64,000 nt of DNA from Planctomycetota bacterium (GCA_029260765.1 JAJDCP010000013.1:62001-126000); one strand, 5' to 3'. Shown: positions 25,644 through 35,780, counted from the stretch's first letter. Program-made: numbers and translations. The notes: generated by a model not told the origin, from the sequence alone.

Positions 25644-28600
25644 CTACTCCAGATCTTTCAGGCGGCGTTCGAGGGGTTTCCAGGCGTCCGTCTCGCGCCA
25701 GGGCACAAAGCGCGGCTCCGCCCGTATGCGGACTGCATCCGTGAAGCCCAGGTCAAGAGCGCGCTCGAGTTGGCGCAGACCTTCGGCGGCCTCGCCATGG
25801 ACGGCCTCGAGCAGGGCCAGGCCGTAGGGAACCTCGGCAAGTTGGGTGTCGAGCTCTCCGGCCAGCTCGAGGTCGTTCCGCGCGGGTCCGAACAGACCCA
25901 GCTCGAGCTGGAGTTGCGCGCGCAGCGCATAGGCGAGGCCGCAGGCCGGCTCAGCTTGAATCAGCTGCTCGACGGCCTGCAACCCCGCGTCGAGCTTCTC
26001 GGGTTCCTCTGCAACCTCGAGCAGCGCGAGCGCCGCCGTGCAGAGTTTCCTCCGCACTTCTTCCGCAGGGGTCCGGGAGTTCTCGTCGATCAGCCACGAC
26101 CAGAGTCGAAGGCGGGGTGCGTCGTCGAGGGAGATGTGCAGCCACTGGAGCATGGAGCTGGCGAGTGTGTTGTCGGAGAGTACCGCGCGGGCATGCGCCA
26201 GAGCGGCATGCTCAAAATCGCCCATCCGCATCAGGCTCTCGGTGATCCCCAGCGCCGCGGGAGCCGATCCGGGCTCAAGCTCGAGGGCGCGCTGGTAGGC
26301 GACCAGGGCATCCCGGTCGCTGCTGGCCTGTGCCGCCTTTCTCAGCCATTCCTGCGCTTTCTCGCTGCGCTGCTCGAGCTCAGCGAGTGCGGCATCTGCG
26401 TCATGGGCCAGCTGGGGACGTCCGACGCGTTCGGCGCAGGCACGCTTCAGCTCAAGAGCTTCCTTCTCGAGCGGTTTGAGGCGGCTGTGGCTGTCGAGCC
26501 AGCTGAGAGAGCTCTCCGGGCGTCCGGCTTCGGCCTCTACCTGAGCCAGCTGTAGCATCCAGTCGATCCTGTCCGGTTCGAGTTCGAGAGCCGATGCCCA
26601 CAGCGCCGCGGCTTCGTTCCATCGAGGAGGCGACATGCGGGTGAGGATCGCGGCTTCACCTGCGCTGGCCCGTGCGAACAGCGCATTGCGCTCGCGGGCG
26701 GCCCGGAAAGCGGTCTGGGCTGCTCCCAGCTCTCCGAGCTCGGCCTGGATCTCTGCGAGCAGGGTGAATGCGAGCGCCGAGCCTGGCTCGATCTTCAGGT
26801 GGGCTCGGCACAGCTCAAGCGCTGCTTCCAGCTGGGTATGCAGACCAGCCTTTCCCAGGGCAAGCAGGCGTTGGATACGCTGCAGTTGGAAACGGCTGTG
26901 GTCGAGCGGGGATGAGCTGCCGGAGCTCCTCTCGTACAGTTGCAGTGCCCGCCGCAGGTTGTCGCGGGCCATGCGCTCAATCGAGTTGTGGGTGTCGAGC
27001 TGAGCCTGCAGCTCAAAAACTGCTGCCATGTATGGAGCGCGGGACATCGCCTCCGTCAGACGGACACCCGCGTCTGCCCAAGCGCCCTGCTGCATGTGGA
27101 CGGCGGCCAACAGCAGGCGCGGAAATGCCGCATCGGGAGCCAGAGTCGTCGCCAACTCGAGATCGTCGGCCGCATCAGTGAGGCTGGTCGCGTCGCTCGC
27201 AAGTGGGTCGAGTCCGAGCAAGGCGCGGAACACCAGGGCGCCACAATGCTCCGGATCGTCATTCAGGGCCGCATCATAGCTCTGGCGTGCCTCAGAGCTC
27301 AGGTCTCGAACCGCTTGGCTGACACCTAGCCAGACCCGCGTGCTCGCGGCGTCTTCGAGGCCCGCCTCCAAGGCCTTGCGCAACGCGCGCTCCGCACCCT
27401 CGAAGTCTCCTTTGAAGAGCCGCGCCCGTCCGATCGTGGCACTCAGCTCTGGCGACTCCAGAGCGAGCTCGGGTGAGGCCTGGCAGACCTCGATGGTCGC
27501 ATCGAAGCGCCCCAACTCGAGCAGCATGTTGGCCCGCGCCAGCACCGCCTCAAGCCTCAGCTCTGCATAGCGCGCCGCCAGGGCGTAGTCGAGCTCGGCG
27601 AGTGCGGTCTTGTCCTGGGCTTGCCGTGCTTGTGCCCGGCCGAGATAGGAATGGGCCCGGCTGGAATCATGAGCGAGCGCCAACTGAAAATCGGACTCTG
27701 CTTCATCGGGCCTGCGCAGCTGCAGTTGGGTGAAACCGCGCAACTCGTACGCCTCCGCATCGCCTCCGAGCGAGATCAGCGTGTCGAGCCTGTCGCGGGC
27801 TTCGCGCCAGCTCCCTGCCTCGAAAGACCAGCGCGACAACCACAGCAGCGCCTCGAGGTCGTCCGGTACGGCTCGCAGCAGGTCCTGCCAAGCGTCGCGG
27901 GCATCACGACCGGTCTCCATACGCGCGAGCAAGCGCAATGCCTCGAAGTTGTCCGGGTCGGCCAGGAGCGCCTGTTGCAGCTCGTTCGCGGCGGCCTCCT
28001 GGTCGCCGGTAGCTCCGCGCTGCAGGTAGGCCTCGCCGCTGACCCTGTGTAGTTCGCTGCGCAGGCGTTGCCGGGCTCTCTGATCAACTCCCCCACCCGG
28101 CAGTTGCGGGGGACGGGCCTCGAGAGCTTCGTTTGCCTGACTCAGCAGGTTGAGCGCGCGGTTGGGGGTCTTTCCTTCGAGCGCTTTGCGGGCCTGGGCC
28201 AGGAATTCTTCGGCCTGCTCGGGACTCTCGGCCGTGTTTCCTGCCCCGGGGTCGACGATCGGGTCGTCGCCGGGGGGGAACAGGGCTACGAACAAGGTGA
28301 CGAGCAACAGCAGCCCGGCGAAGATCAGCGCAGCCAGCAACCATGGGCGGTCGCGCAGGCCCATCGAGGCGGCGCGCTCGGCGCTGCGCAGGGGCAGGCC
28401 CTTTTTGTGCCGGCGCAGGTCATCGGCCAGGAAGCGCGCCCGCAGATAGCGTTTGGCGGGCTCTTTCTCGAGGCACTTCATGCAGATCATCTGCAGCTTC
28501 TTGTCGGTCTCCGGCTTGATCTCTGAGGGCAGCGGAGGCTCGAGCCGGTTGATCTTCTCGTAGATCTCCACAGGGTTCTTACCGGTAAACGGGAGCTTGC

Positions 28601-30275
28601 CTGCCAGGAAGCGGTAGAGGATCACGCCCAGGGCCCAGATGTCCGCGCGGCCGTCGGTGATCTCGCGTTCGGCCCGGCTCTGCTCGGGGGACATGTACAG
28701 GGGTGTACCCACGCTCATGCCGCTCATGGTCAGCTGCAGGCTCGAGAATTGGTTGGCCGCCAGCCCGAAGTCGGTGATGCGGGCTCTTCCGGTTTCGTCG
28801 ACGAGGACGTTGGCAGGTTTCAAGTCGCGATGGATGAACCCGTGCGCGTGCACATAGTCGATCCCGACCGAGATCTGCTCGAGGATGTCCGCCATCTCTG
28901 CGTTGCTGAGCTCGTTCTGCCCGAGCAGTGATTCCAGGGATTCGCCATGCACCAGGTCCATCGTGTAGTAGGGATAGCCCTGTTCCGCGCCGACCTCGTA
29001 GATCGACACGATATTCGGATGTTTGAGCCGTGCGAGTGCTTCCGTTTCGCGCCGAAACCGCTGGATCTGACGGGCCGTGGCTTTCTCGCCGGCAGAGAGC
29101 ACCTTGAGGGCCACGATCCTGCCCAGGTTGGTGTGTTGGGCCTTGAACACCACGCCCATGGCGCCGCGCCCGAGCTCTTCGAGGATCTCGTAGGAGCCGA
29201 AATGCTCGACGTCGGGCGTGGCTGCACGCTTGGGCTCGCCTTTCTTGCGCTTGCGCCGCTTGCTCTTCTCCGCCTTGGGCTCGTCTCGCGCGTGCGCCTT
29301 CGGCTGAGGCGGAGGTGGAGGTATCGCTGCCGGAGCCGCCACCGGGGTGGGCCTGAGCGGGGCGGGCAGAGGGACTGGAACGGGCTCGGTTTCAGGTGGG
29401 GGTGGAGGGGCACCCCGTCTCCTGGCTCCAGGCTCTGCCTTGCCAAAACCCGGGTGGAAGCGCGGTTTGGGGGTTGTCTCGGCGGGCAACTGTGCCGTGC
29501 GCACCTGACCAGAAGAGCGCCGTCGGCCGCGAGAAGGGCGTGCAGCAGGTGTCGGCGGCGGGGCCGGCAGGGGAGGCGGAGCCGGCAAGGGGGGCGGTAC
29601 GACGGGGTGTTGCCGGGCAGCCTGCTTGGTGAGAGCAGCCGGAGGCTCGGAGCTCCAGAGTGGTGAGGTCTCGGTAACCGGCCGGTTGCGGCGTGGGGGC
29701 GCCTCGGCCGCTGCCTGATCCTCGCTCGCCAGCCTCTGGCTCGCCGCCCGGGCCACCTTGCGGGCTGTTTCCTCGAGCCGAGCGGTGTTCTCTCGGGCCT
29801 GCACACGCGGAACGAAGGGGCGCGTAGTGATCTTGCTCGGCGCCTGCTCGCTGGCGGCAAGCTGGGCGCGCACTCTTCCAGAGCTCCGCTTGACCCGCCC
29901 CGAGCGCGTGCGGCTGCTCTTGCGTGGCGACGGGCTCTGGGCCGCAGTCACGGGGGGAAGGTTCGCGCCGGTATCCCAGGGCTGCAGCAAAACCGACGAC
30001 TTCGTCCGGCGGCAGCGGCGACACATGATCTGCCCCGGGCGTCTTCGGATGAACGGCCTGCCACAAGTGACACAGCGAGCGCCGTGTTTCTTCACGCCTT
30101 CGAAAGCTGACTGCAGTACTTCGAGATTGACGACGCCTCGTTTGACAAGCTCGTCAGCCAATGTGTGGCCAGGGTTCTTGTGCAACACCGCGATCACTTG
30201 AGCGATGGTATGCGTGGTCACCCGCCTCTGGCTGACCAGCATTTCCGCTAAGAGACGATCGCGAGGGGAGAGCAT
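25644..30275 (-). CDS. Membrane serine/threonine kinase with zinc finger and TPR repeats
   Basis: 1543 aa. N-terminal helical domain (1-65, LADELVKRGVVNLEVLQSAF) resembling the MshEN/GspE-N fold, then a zinc finger with Cys68/71/85/88. Next is a long basic Pro/Ala-rich linker (about 95-350). The kinase domain (about 360-620) has all motifs: LGRGAMGVVF, VALKVL (Lys391), FIHRDLKPANVLV (His482), ITDFGLA (Asp502) and GTPLYMSPEQ. One membrane helix near 647-670 separates it from a long TPR region (about 690-1540). Topology should match the kinase at 7798, but here the catalytic residues are canonical. It lies 12 nt after the carbonic anhydrase gene and 3 nt before tgt, on one transcript. Confidence 0.93.
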   Translation of the reverse strand: MLSPRDRLLAEMLVSQRRVTTHTIAQVIAVLHKNPGHTLADELVKRGVVNLEVLQSAFEGVKKHGARCVTCGRPFIRRRPGQIMCRRCRRTKSSVLLQPWDTGANLPPVTAAQSPSPRKSSRTRSGRVKRSSGRVRAQLAASEQAPSKITTRPFVPRVQARENTARLEETARKVARAASQRLASEDQAAAEAPPRRNRPVTETSPLWSSEPPAALTKQAARQHPVVPPPLPAPPPLPAPPPTPAARPSRGRRRSSGQVRTAQLPAETTPKPRFHPGFGKAEPGARRRGAPPPPPETEPVPVPLPAPLRPTPVAAPAAIPPPPPQPKAHARDEPKAEKSKRRKRKKGEPKRAATPDVEHFGSYEILEELGRGAMGVVFKAQHTNLGRIVALKVLSAGEKATARQIQRFRRETEALARLKHPNIVSIYEVGAEQGYPYYTMDLVHGESLESLLGQNELSNAEMADILEQISVGIDYVHAHGFIHRDLKPANVLVDETGRARITDFGLAANQFSSLQLTMSGMSVGTPLYMSPEQSRAEREITDGRADIWALGVILYRFLAGKLPFTGKNPVEIYEKINRLEPPLPSEIKPETDKKLQMICMKCLEKEPAKRYLRARFLADDLRRHKKGLPLRSAERAASMGLRDRPWLLAALIFAGLLLLVTLFVALFPPGDDPIVDPGAGNTAESPEQAEEFLAQARKALEGKTPNRALNLLSQANEALEARPPQLPGGGVDQRARQRLRSELHRVSGEAYLQRGATGDQEAAANELQQALLADPDNFEALRLLARMETGRDARDAWQDLLRAVPDDLEALLWLSRWSFEAGSWREARDRLDTLISLGGDAEAYELRGFTQLQLRRPDEAESDFQLALAHDSSRAHSYLGRAQARQAQDKTALAELDYALAARYAELRLEAVLARANMLLELGRFDATIEVCQASPELALESPELSATIGRARLFKGDFEGAERALRKALEAGLEDAASTRVWLGVSQAVRDLSSEARQSYDAALNDDPEHCGALVFRALLGLDPLASDATSLTDAADDLELATTLAPDAAFPRLLLAAVHMQQGAWADAGVRLTEAMSRAPYMAAVFELQAQLDTHNSIERMARDNLRRALQLYERSSGSSSPLDHSRFQLQRIQRLLALGKAGLHTQLEAALELCRAHLKIEPGSALAFTLLAEIQAELGELGAAQTAFRAARERNALFARASAGEAAILTRMSPPRWNEAAALWASALELEPDRIDWMLQLAQVEAEAGRPESSLSWLDSHSRLKPLEKEALELKRACAERVGRPQLAHDADAALAELEQRSEKAQEWLRKAAQASSDRDALVAYQRALELEPGSAPAALGITESLMRMGDFEHAALAHARAVLSDNTLASSMLQWLHISLDDAPRLRLWSWLIDENSRTPAEEVRRKLCTAALALLEVAEEPEKLDAGLQAVEQLIQAEPACGLAYALRAQLQLELGLFGPARNDLELAGELDTQLAEVPYGLALLEAVHGEAAEGLRQLERALDLGFTDAVRIRAEPRFVPWRETDAWKPLERRLKDLE

Positions 30276-30287
30276 GCGTGCTGCCGT

Positions 30288-30845
30288 CTAGTGAAAGAGA
30301 GCCGTGCGGTATTCCGCCGCGAGCCGGACATAGTTGTCAGCCGAAGCGCTGAGCTCTCTGAGCTCTGATTCCGTCAAACTGCGCCGCACTCGGGCTGGCG
30401 AGCCGAGCACCAGAGAGCGGGGTGGTGCTTGCAGGCCTGCAGTCACCAACGCGCCGGCAGCCACGATGCTCTGCTTGCCAATCCGCGCTCCATCCATCAC
30501 CACCGCTCCCATACCAACCAGGCAAAGGTCGTCGATGGTACAGGCATGAAGGATCGCGCCATGACCGACCGTGACCTGATTTCCTATCAAGCAGGGCAGA
30601 GAATTCCGCCGCACGTGTACCACGCAATTGTCCTGCAGATTGCTGCGCGCACCGATGCGGATATGGAAGACGTCTCCTCGTACCACAGTGCCGAACCAGA
30701 TGCTGGACTCAGCGCCGACTACGACATCTCCGATCACCTTTGCGCCCGGCGCCAGAAACACAGACGGGTCGAGCACCGGGGTTTTGTCGCGATACGGCAG
30801 AACATCCAAGCTCGGCAACTCCGCAGCGGGCTCTGGTGTCGACAA
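30288..30845 (-). CDS. Gamma-carbonic anhydrase family protein
   Basis: 185 aa from a proposed TTG at 30845, with GGGAGAG about 7 nt upstream. This gives the usual 170-190 aa length; a longer frame to 31049 has no family sequence and no ATG. The left-handed beta-helix hexapeptide repeats are clear (VIGDVVVGAESSIWFGTVV, IRIGARSNLQDNCVVHV). The three zinc histidines appear in CVVHV and VGHGAILHAC. Gamma-CA-like proteins bind metal and may hydrate CO2, but many act as acyl- or cofactor-binding relatives. It would be the first gene of the long minus-strand transcript. Confidence 0.85.
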   Translation of the reverse strand: MSTPEPAAELPSLDVLPYRDKTPVLDPSVFLAPGAKVIGDVVVGAESSIWFGTVVRGDVFHIRIGARSNLQDNCVVHVRRNSLPCLIGNQVTVGHGAILHACTIDDLCLVGMGAVVMDGARIGKQSIVAAGALVTAGLQAPPRSLVLGSPARVRRSLTESELRELSASADNYVRLAAEYRTALFH

Positions 30846-31249
30846 GGGCCACTCTCCCGGCGTTGGACAACTACTACCGCTGACGCCTTGGAACGTGGAG
30901 CCCTGGAATGACAGTGGCACGGAGTGCCGCGAGCACCATTCCAGACCACAGGGTTCGAACCATTCCGGGATCTCGCCTGAGGGTATCGTTCTCGGGCCTC
31001 CGGTGCAAGGGCTCGCCGGGTCGGCACCGTGCTGTGGGAACGCAAACAACCCATCCTGCTACGTGGTGCATTGTTTCTGTTGGAGTTTCTTTCGCGGCTG
31101 CGCCGGACGGAGTTGTGGCGAGCAGCGACCGCGCCGCGGCTGGCGGTGGTCGGCTTGACAAGACGGACCCTAACACCGTATGTTGGCAGGATGTTCGACC
31201 AACAAGCACGACGTGCTCCCGAAACGGGCGGCAGTGACTGAGGGATGGC
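30846..31249. other. Divergent intergenic region
   Basis: About 400 bp between the carbonic anhydrase (minus) and the coiled-coil gene (plus). No frame has protein-like composition. A good plus-strand promoter sits at 31155; none is evident for the minus strand. Confidence 0.6.
31155..31184 (+). promoter_or_regulatory. Promoter of the coiled-coil gene cluster
   Basis: TTGACA and TATGTT are separated by 18 nt, ending 65 nt before the ATG at 31250. The -35 box is a perfect consensus. Confidence 0.6.
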
Positions 31250-33328
31250 ATGGGGCCCGGAGGTTTCGGAAGACCTGGCGGATTTCCCGGACAACAACCC
31301 GGTGGGTTCGGCGGCGGAGGTTTCTTTCCTGGTCCGGGTGGTCCGGGTCCTGGGGGTCCTGGGGGCCCCGGAGGTCCCGGCGGCCCAGGTTTCGGGCCTG
31401 GCCCCGGACCCCGGGGACCGGGAGGCTTCGGTCCAGGTCCGGGTGGGCCCGGTGGCTTCGGTCCAGGTCCCGGTGGACCGGGTGGACCCCGAGGCCCTGG
31501 GGGGTACGGTCCGGGTCCGGGTGGGCCCGGTGGCTACGGTCCAGGTCCGGGCGGGCCAGGCATTCCTCCGCCAGGTGCGGGTCCGGGAAGTGCCACCCGG
31601 GATCGCTACGCGCTCGATTCGAGCCATCAAGACGCGCGTGCCGAGCTGCGCAAGAAGAACCTCGAGTACGACGCCCTCAAGCGTGAGAAGGATCAAGTCG
31701 AGCGCGAGAAGCGGCGTCTCGAGATCGAGCTCAAGACTGAGCGCGAGCGCAACCAGCAGCTGCAAAAAGACTTCGATGAGCGCAGCCGGATGCACGAAGT
31801 CGCTATGCGCGAGAATGAGCGCATCAGCAACGAGACCGACCAGAAACACCTCGAGATCCGCAATCTGAAGCGCGAGAGAGAGGAAAAGGAACGGCTCGCG
31901 CGTGACGAGAAGGAAAAGCTGATCAACTACAATGCAGATCTTGAGAAAGAGATCCGCAAGAAAAACACCGAGCTCACCCGTGTGCGCGAAAAGACCGCCG
32001 AGATCGAGCTCGAATCACGCACACGCTTCGGCACCATCGAACGCAAGCTCGAGTTCGCCAACCGCAAGATGCGCAACAGCCAGAGCACGATTCGGGACTT
32101 GGAAGAACAGAAGTCCTTGCTGAGCCGTGAGTACGATTTTCGTGCGGCGCAGTTCATGCGCAAGCTCAAGCTGGCTGCCTGTGAGCTGCGCGCCATCCAC
32201 CTCGCCAAACTCTCCAAGCCGTTCGAGAAAGAAGAGGTGGTGCGGCATATGACCTCAGAGCTGGCCCGCTTCAAGATCGAGATCGAGAACCTCGGGGGAA
32301 TCCAGAAGGCCGAAAACGCCGTGCGCGAGCTGTACGACGAGAAACTGAAGCTTGCCGAGCAACGTTGCACGCGCACCGAGCGAGAGCGGGACGAAATGCA
32401 AAAGCTGCTCGAGTCCGGCCAAACGGGCGATACCCAAGAGACGCTCAAGAAGATCAAGGAAGAGTCCGAGCAGCGCCTGCGCGATGCGGAGAACCGGGCT
32501 ATCGATCTCGAAGCCGAGATCAAGAAGCTGCAGATGAAGATCAAGAACCACGAGGAGGCCCTGGCCTCTTCACAGAAAGGTCGGGGGCAGACCGAAGTCG
32601 AGCTGCAGCAAAAGATCACGGGTCTTCAAGAGCGCATCGCGGACCTCGAAGCGCAGAACAAGCGCCTCGACGACTTCAGCAGTGGCAGCTCGAGCAAGAT
32701 CGCCGACACAGTCAAAGAGTCCGAGGCCAAGCGCCTTGAGCTCGAAGAAGAGATCCGCAAGCACAAGGCGACCATCAGCCAACTGGAAACCGAGTGTGGC
32801 AAGCTCAAGAAGGGTCTGGCCGACAAGGGCCAGGCAACTGTCGGTGCCACTTCTGCGGCGATCAAGGAGAAAGCTCAGTACGAGAGCGAGCTGACCAAGC
32901 TGCGTGCTGAGCTCGACCTGGTCAAGCGCGAGAAGGAAGAGGTCTTCAGCGAGCTCAAGCGCAAAGATGAGATCGTCGATACTCAGTCAAAGGAGATCGA
33001 GAATCTCAACAGTGCGCTCGGGTCGGCGGGCGGCGAAGCCGTCCAGATGGTCAAGAAGGAGCTTGCCGACCAGATCGAAGATCTGAAGGGCCAGCTTGCC
33101 AAGGCTGGTGGCGGCGCGATCGACGAGCTCGAGGAGAAACTGGAGGACGTCGAAAAGGAGAACGCGAAACTTCAAGAAGACCTCGACGCCGCCGAAGACG
33201 AAATCGGCAAGCTCGAAGACGAAAAGGCGGAAATCGAGAGCGAGATCCGGAAAGTCAAGGACGACCTCAAGGCCGCCGAGGAAGAGATCGAAGCGCTCGA
33301 GAAAGAGCTCGAAGAAGGGGCTGGATGA
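31250..33328 (+). CDS. Pro-Gly-rich coiled-coil protein
   Basis: 692 aa in two halves. Residues 1-115 are almost only Gly and Pro with spaced Phe, Tyr and Arg; a roughly 10-residue unit, GGFGPGPGGP, recurs with Phe or Tyr in the same place. Residues about 120-690 form a nearly continuous alpha-helical coiled coil rich in Glu, Lys, Arg and Leu, ending in an acidic stretch (ALEKELEEGAG). No signal peptide or membrane helix, so likely cytoplasmic. The head resembles low-complexity, phase-separating or collagen-like sequence; the rod suggests a filament or scaffold. GAGGG precedes the ATG. Two FHA coiled-coil genes follow on the same strand. Function unknown. Confidence 0.8.
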   Translation: MGPGGFGRPGGFPGQQPGGFGGGGFFPGPGGPGPGGPGGPGGPGGPGFGPGPGPRGPGGFGPGPGGPGGFGPGPGGPGGPRGPGGYGPGPGGPGGYGPGPGGPGIPPPGAGPGSATRDRYALDSSHQDARAELRKKNLEYDALKREKDQVEREKRRLEIELKTERERNQQLQKDFDERSRMHEVAMRENERISNETDQKHLEIRNLKREREEKERLARDEKEKLINYNADLEKEIRKKNTELTRVREKTAEIELESRTRFGTIERKLEFANRKMRNSQSTIRDLEEQKSLLSREYDFRAAQFMRKLKLAACELRAIHLAKLSKPFEKEEVVRHMTSELARFKIEIENLGGIQKAENAVRELYDEKLKLAEQRCTRTERERDEMQKLLESGQTGDTQETLKKIKEESEQRLRDAENRAIDLEAEIKKLQMKIKNHEEALASSQKGRGQTEVELQQKITGLQERIADLEAQNKRLDDFSSGSSSKIADTVKESEAKRLELEEEIRKHKATISQLETECGKLKKGLADKGQATVGATSAAIKEKAQYESELTKLRAELDLVKREKEEVFSELKRKDEIVDTQSKEIENLNSALGSAGGEAVQMVKKELADQIEDLKGQLAKAGGGAIDELEEKLEDVEKENAKLQEDLDAAEDEIGKLEDEKAEIESEIRKVKDDLKAAEEEIEALEKELEEGAG
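31429..31565 (+). repeat. Tandem 30-bp repeats encoding GG[FY]GPGPGGP
   Basis: Four imperfect 30-bp units (around GGTCCAGGTCC / GGTGGGCCCGGT) encode the decapeptide in the head of the coiled-coil protein. One spacer unit (GGPRGP) interrupts them. Such DNA can change copy number by slippage. Confidence 0.65.
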
Positions 33329-33564
33329 GGCCTCTCCGCGCGATCGAAGATGGGGGCTCCATTCCCGCCAGCCTGTGCGCGTGAGCGGCTGAAGCTGAGC
33401 GGGAGGCGTTGAGGAGTCGGCAAAAAAATGCCAGCCGCTGGCGCTGACTTGGGTGTTTATGGTATCTCACCAGCAAACTCCCAGGCTTGCGCCAGCGCGG
33501 ACACTTCCGTGCCGCGCGGGCGTTCCGGGCTCAAGTGCACCGCTCAACTGTTTCAGGGAAGCTT

Positions 33565-35490
33565 ATGCCTGCGAAGCTAGATATCCTCAACGGAACCAAT
33601 CAGGGCGAGTCGCACGACCTCAAAGCCAGCGAGTCGATCATCGGCAACCGGCGGAGCGCCGATATTCCGATCCGCGATCCGTGGATTTCGTGGAATCACG
33701 CCAAGATCTTCATGCAGAACAACCAGTTCTGGATCGAAGATCTCGGCAGCTCGAACGGGATCTACATCAACCGCGAGAAGATCACCCGCGCCCAGCTCAA
33801 CGAAAACACCCTGTTCATGTTGGGCCGAACCAAAGTGCGCTTCTATTCGGGCCAGGCAGCGCCGGGCGGACCACCGACGGCGCCGCAGCCACCTGGCGTA
33901 CCCGTTTCGGTGCCTCCGGCGAGCAGCGGCTCGATCCAGACCTTCGACATCGCGCAGGGAGAGGCCGACCAGCAGATCACGGAGCTCAAGAACGAGCTGC
34001 GTGAGGTCCGCTCGCAGCTGGATAGCGCGCGTAAAGACCACACCACCAAGGATCAAGAGCTGTGGACGGCCCACCACAATCTCGAGCAATCCAAACGCCG
34101 CGTGCGGCAGCTCGAAGAAGACCTGGAGGCTGCGGCGCAAGGGGCCCCACCTCTGAACGAGCGGGCCTTTCCGATCAGCTTCCGGCAGACGCTCGCCAAT
34201 CGTGAGCTGGTGATTGATGACCTCAAGAAGCGCATGACCCTGGCCGAGAGCATGGCCTCGGGCGGTTCCCAGAATGTCATCGAACTGCAGCGAGCGCTCG
34301 AAGAGCAACGCGTCACCTATGAAGAAAAGTTGCAGATGGGCGTGCGTGTCATCTATCAGCTCGAAAAAGACCTGATGGAGAAAGAGCAGGCAGGCGGCGG
34401 CGACGTCGAAGCCCAGGTCGCCGAGCGTGCCAAAGAGACCGAGACCCGCATCCTGGCAGATTTCCAACGGCGCTGGACCGATGCCGAGGCTGGCTGGAGA
34501 CGTGAGCTTGACGGTGCGCGGGCCAAGATCGCTGAGTTGCAGCAGGCGCCTGGCGGCGCGACCGATCCCGCCGAGCTCGAGCGTTTGCAGACTGAGCTGG
34601 CAGCGCTTCAACAACAGAAGACCGGTGTCGAGCAAGAGCTGCAGGCTGCGCAGCAGCGTGCCACTGAGGCGGAGGCCGCGGTTGCCGGTCTACAACAGCA
34701 GGTTGCGGCGGGCGGTGCGTCGGGCGAAGAGCTGGCTCAGCTGCAGCAGCAGCTGGCCGATCTGCAAGCGCAGCTGAACGCCCGGAGTGAAGAGCTCGAG
34801 GCTGGTCAGGGGCGGGTGAGCGAGCTCGAGGCTGCCCTCAGCGAGCAGACCGCAGCCCTGGCCGAGCAAGAGGCGGCCCTCGCAGCCGCCAGCCAGGCCA
34901 GCTCGGATTCTTCCGAGGCACAGGAAGAGAGCGCGCGGCTGCGCGAGAAAGTCAGCGAGCTCGAGACCGAGGTGAGCGAGCTGAACGACCGCGTGGCGGA
35001 GCTTCAGGAAGAGCTGCAAGAGGCCCGCAAGTCGTCTGGCGACGGCGAAGAGCTCGAGTCGCTCAAAGAAGAGCTCAAGGAGATCGAGAGCACGGTGTCC
35101 AGGTTGCGGCGTGAGAACTCGAGCCTGGGCGACGAGGTGGCCAACCTCGAAGAAGATCTCGAGAAAGCCCGCAACAAGGGCTCCGATGTCGATGTTGAAG
35201 AATTCAACGAGATGGCTGTCGAGCTCGAGGATGCGCTCAAGTTGATCAAGCGGTTGAAGAACGAGAAGGGCGAGTTCGAGAAAGAGCTGATTCGGCTCGA
35301 AGAAGAGCTCGACGCCAAAGGCGGCGGAGATGCGGGCGATGTGGCCGCGCTCAAGAAGCAGAACAAAGAGCTCGAGGCCGATCTGCATGCGCTCGAAGAA
35401 GACCTCGAAAAGAAAGACAAGCAGCTCAAAGCGGCCCACAAAGAGCTGGATGCGCTCGAAGCTGAGCTGGCCGAGCTCGAGGGCGATTGA
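33565..35490 (+). CDS. FHA-domain coiled-coil protein A
   Basis: 641 aa from ATG at 33565 (CAGGGAAGC upstream; the longer frame has no FHA-like residues). FHA domain at about 5-95: SIIGNRRSADIPIRDPWISW, NHAKI, EDLGSSNGIYIN. The consensus Gly-Arg is Gly-Asn and Ser-Arg-x-His is Ser-Trp-Asn-His. A Pro/Gly-rich linker (about 97-125) leads to a long coiled coil (about 130-641) rich in Gln, Ala and Glu, acidic at the end. No signal peptide or membrane helix. FHA domains read phosphothreonine, so it could tether a kinase-modified protein to a rod-like scaffold. Closest relative in the window is the next gene. Confidence 0.85.
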   Translation: MPAKLDILNGTNQGESHDLKASESIIGNRRSADIPIRDPWISWNHAKIFMQNNQFWIEDLGSSNGIYINREKITRAQLNENTLFMLGRTKVRFYSGQAAPGGPPTAPQPPGVPVSVPPASSGSIQTFDIAQGEADQQITELKNELREVRSQLDSARKDHTTKDQELWTAHHNLEQSKRRVRQLEEDLEAAAQGAPPLNERAFPISFRQTLANRELVIDDLKKRMTLAESMASGGSQNVIELQRALEEQRVTYEEKLQMGVRVIYQLEKDLMEKEQAGGGDVEAQVAERAKETETRILADFQRRWTDAEAGWRRELDGARAKIAELQQAPGGATDPAELERLQTELAALQQQKTGVEQELQAAQQRATEAEAAVAGLQQQVAAGGASGEELAQLQQQLADLQAQLNARSEELEAGQGRVSELEAALSEQTAALAEQEAALAAASQASSDSSEAQEESARLREKVSELETEVSELNDRVAELQEELQEARKSSGDGEELESLKEELKEIESTVSRLRRENSSLGDEVANLEEDLEKARNKGSDVDVEEFNEMAVELEDALKLIKRLKNEKGEFEKELIRLEEELDAKGGGDAGDVAALKKQNKELEADLHALEEDLEKKDKQLKAAHKELDALEAELAELEGD

Positions 35491-35720
35491 GCGATCTGTA
35501 GGCGGGGGCGCTGCCAGGAGTGCGGGCGCTGTTTTCAGGAGAGAGCCCAGCGCGGATTCTCCCTGTCCCGGTGCAGATTCCTTGGCACAGGGCTTGGCAG
35601 GTCGCTTCGGCGACAAGATCTCCCGCTGCTCCAAGCGAAGTGGTGGGTCGAACGACGACGGGACAATGTCTCCTTCGGTGAGCACAGTAGGAAAAGAAGC
35701 CCTGGCTTCGATCCAGCTGT

Positions 35721-35750
35721 TGCATTCATCTCCGGGGGGCCACTAGGATA
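35721..35750 (+). promoter_or_regulatory. Possible promoter of FHA coiled-coil gene B
   Basis: TTGCAT and TAGGAT are 18 nt apart, with the -10 box 30 nt before the ATG at 35781. It lies in a 290-bp gap that otherwise shows no gene. Confidence 0.35.
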
Positions 35751-35780
35751 ATCTCTCGCAACACGGTCTGAGGGTGGGCT

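Noticed and set aside
30846-31049. Longer N-terminus for the carbonic anhydrase
   Set aside because: No ATG start and no family homology; the beta-helix starts after the TTG at 30845.
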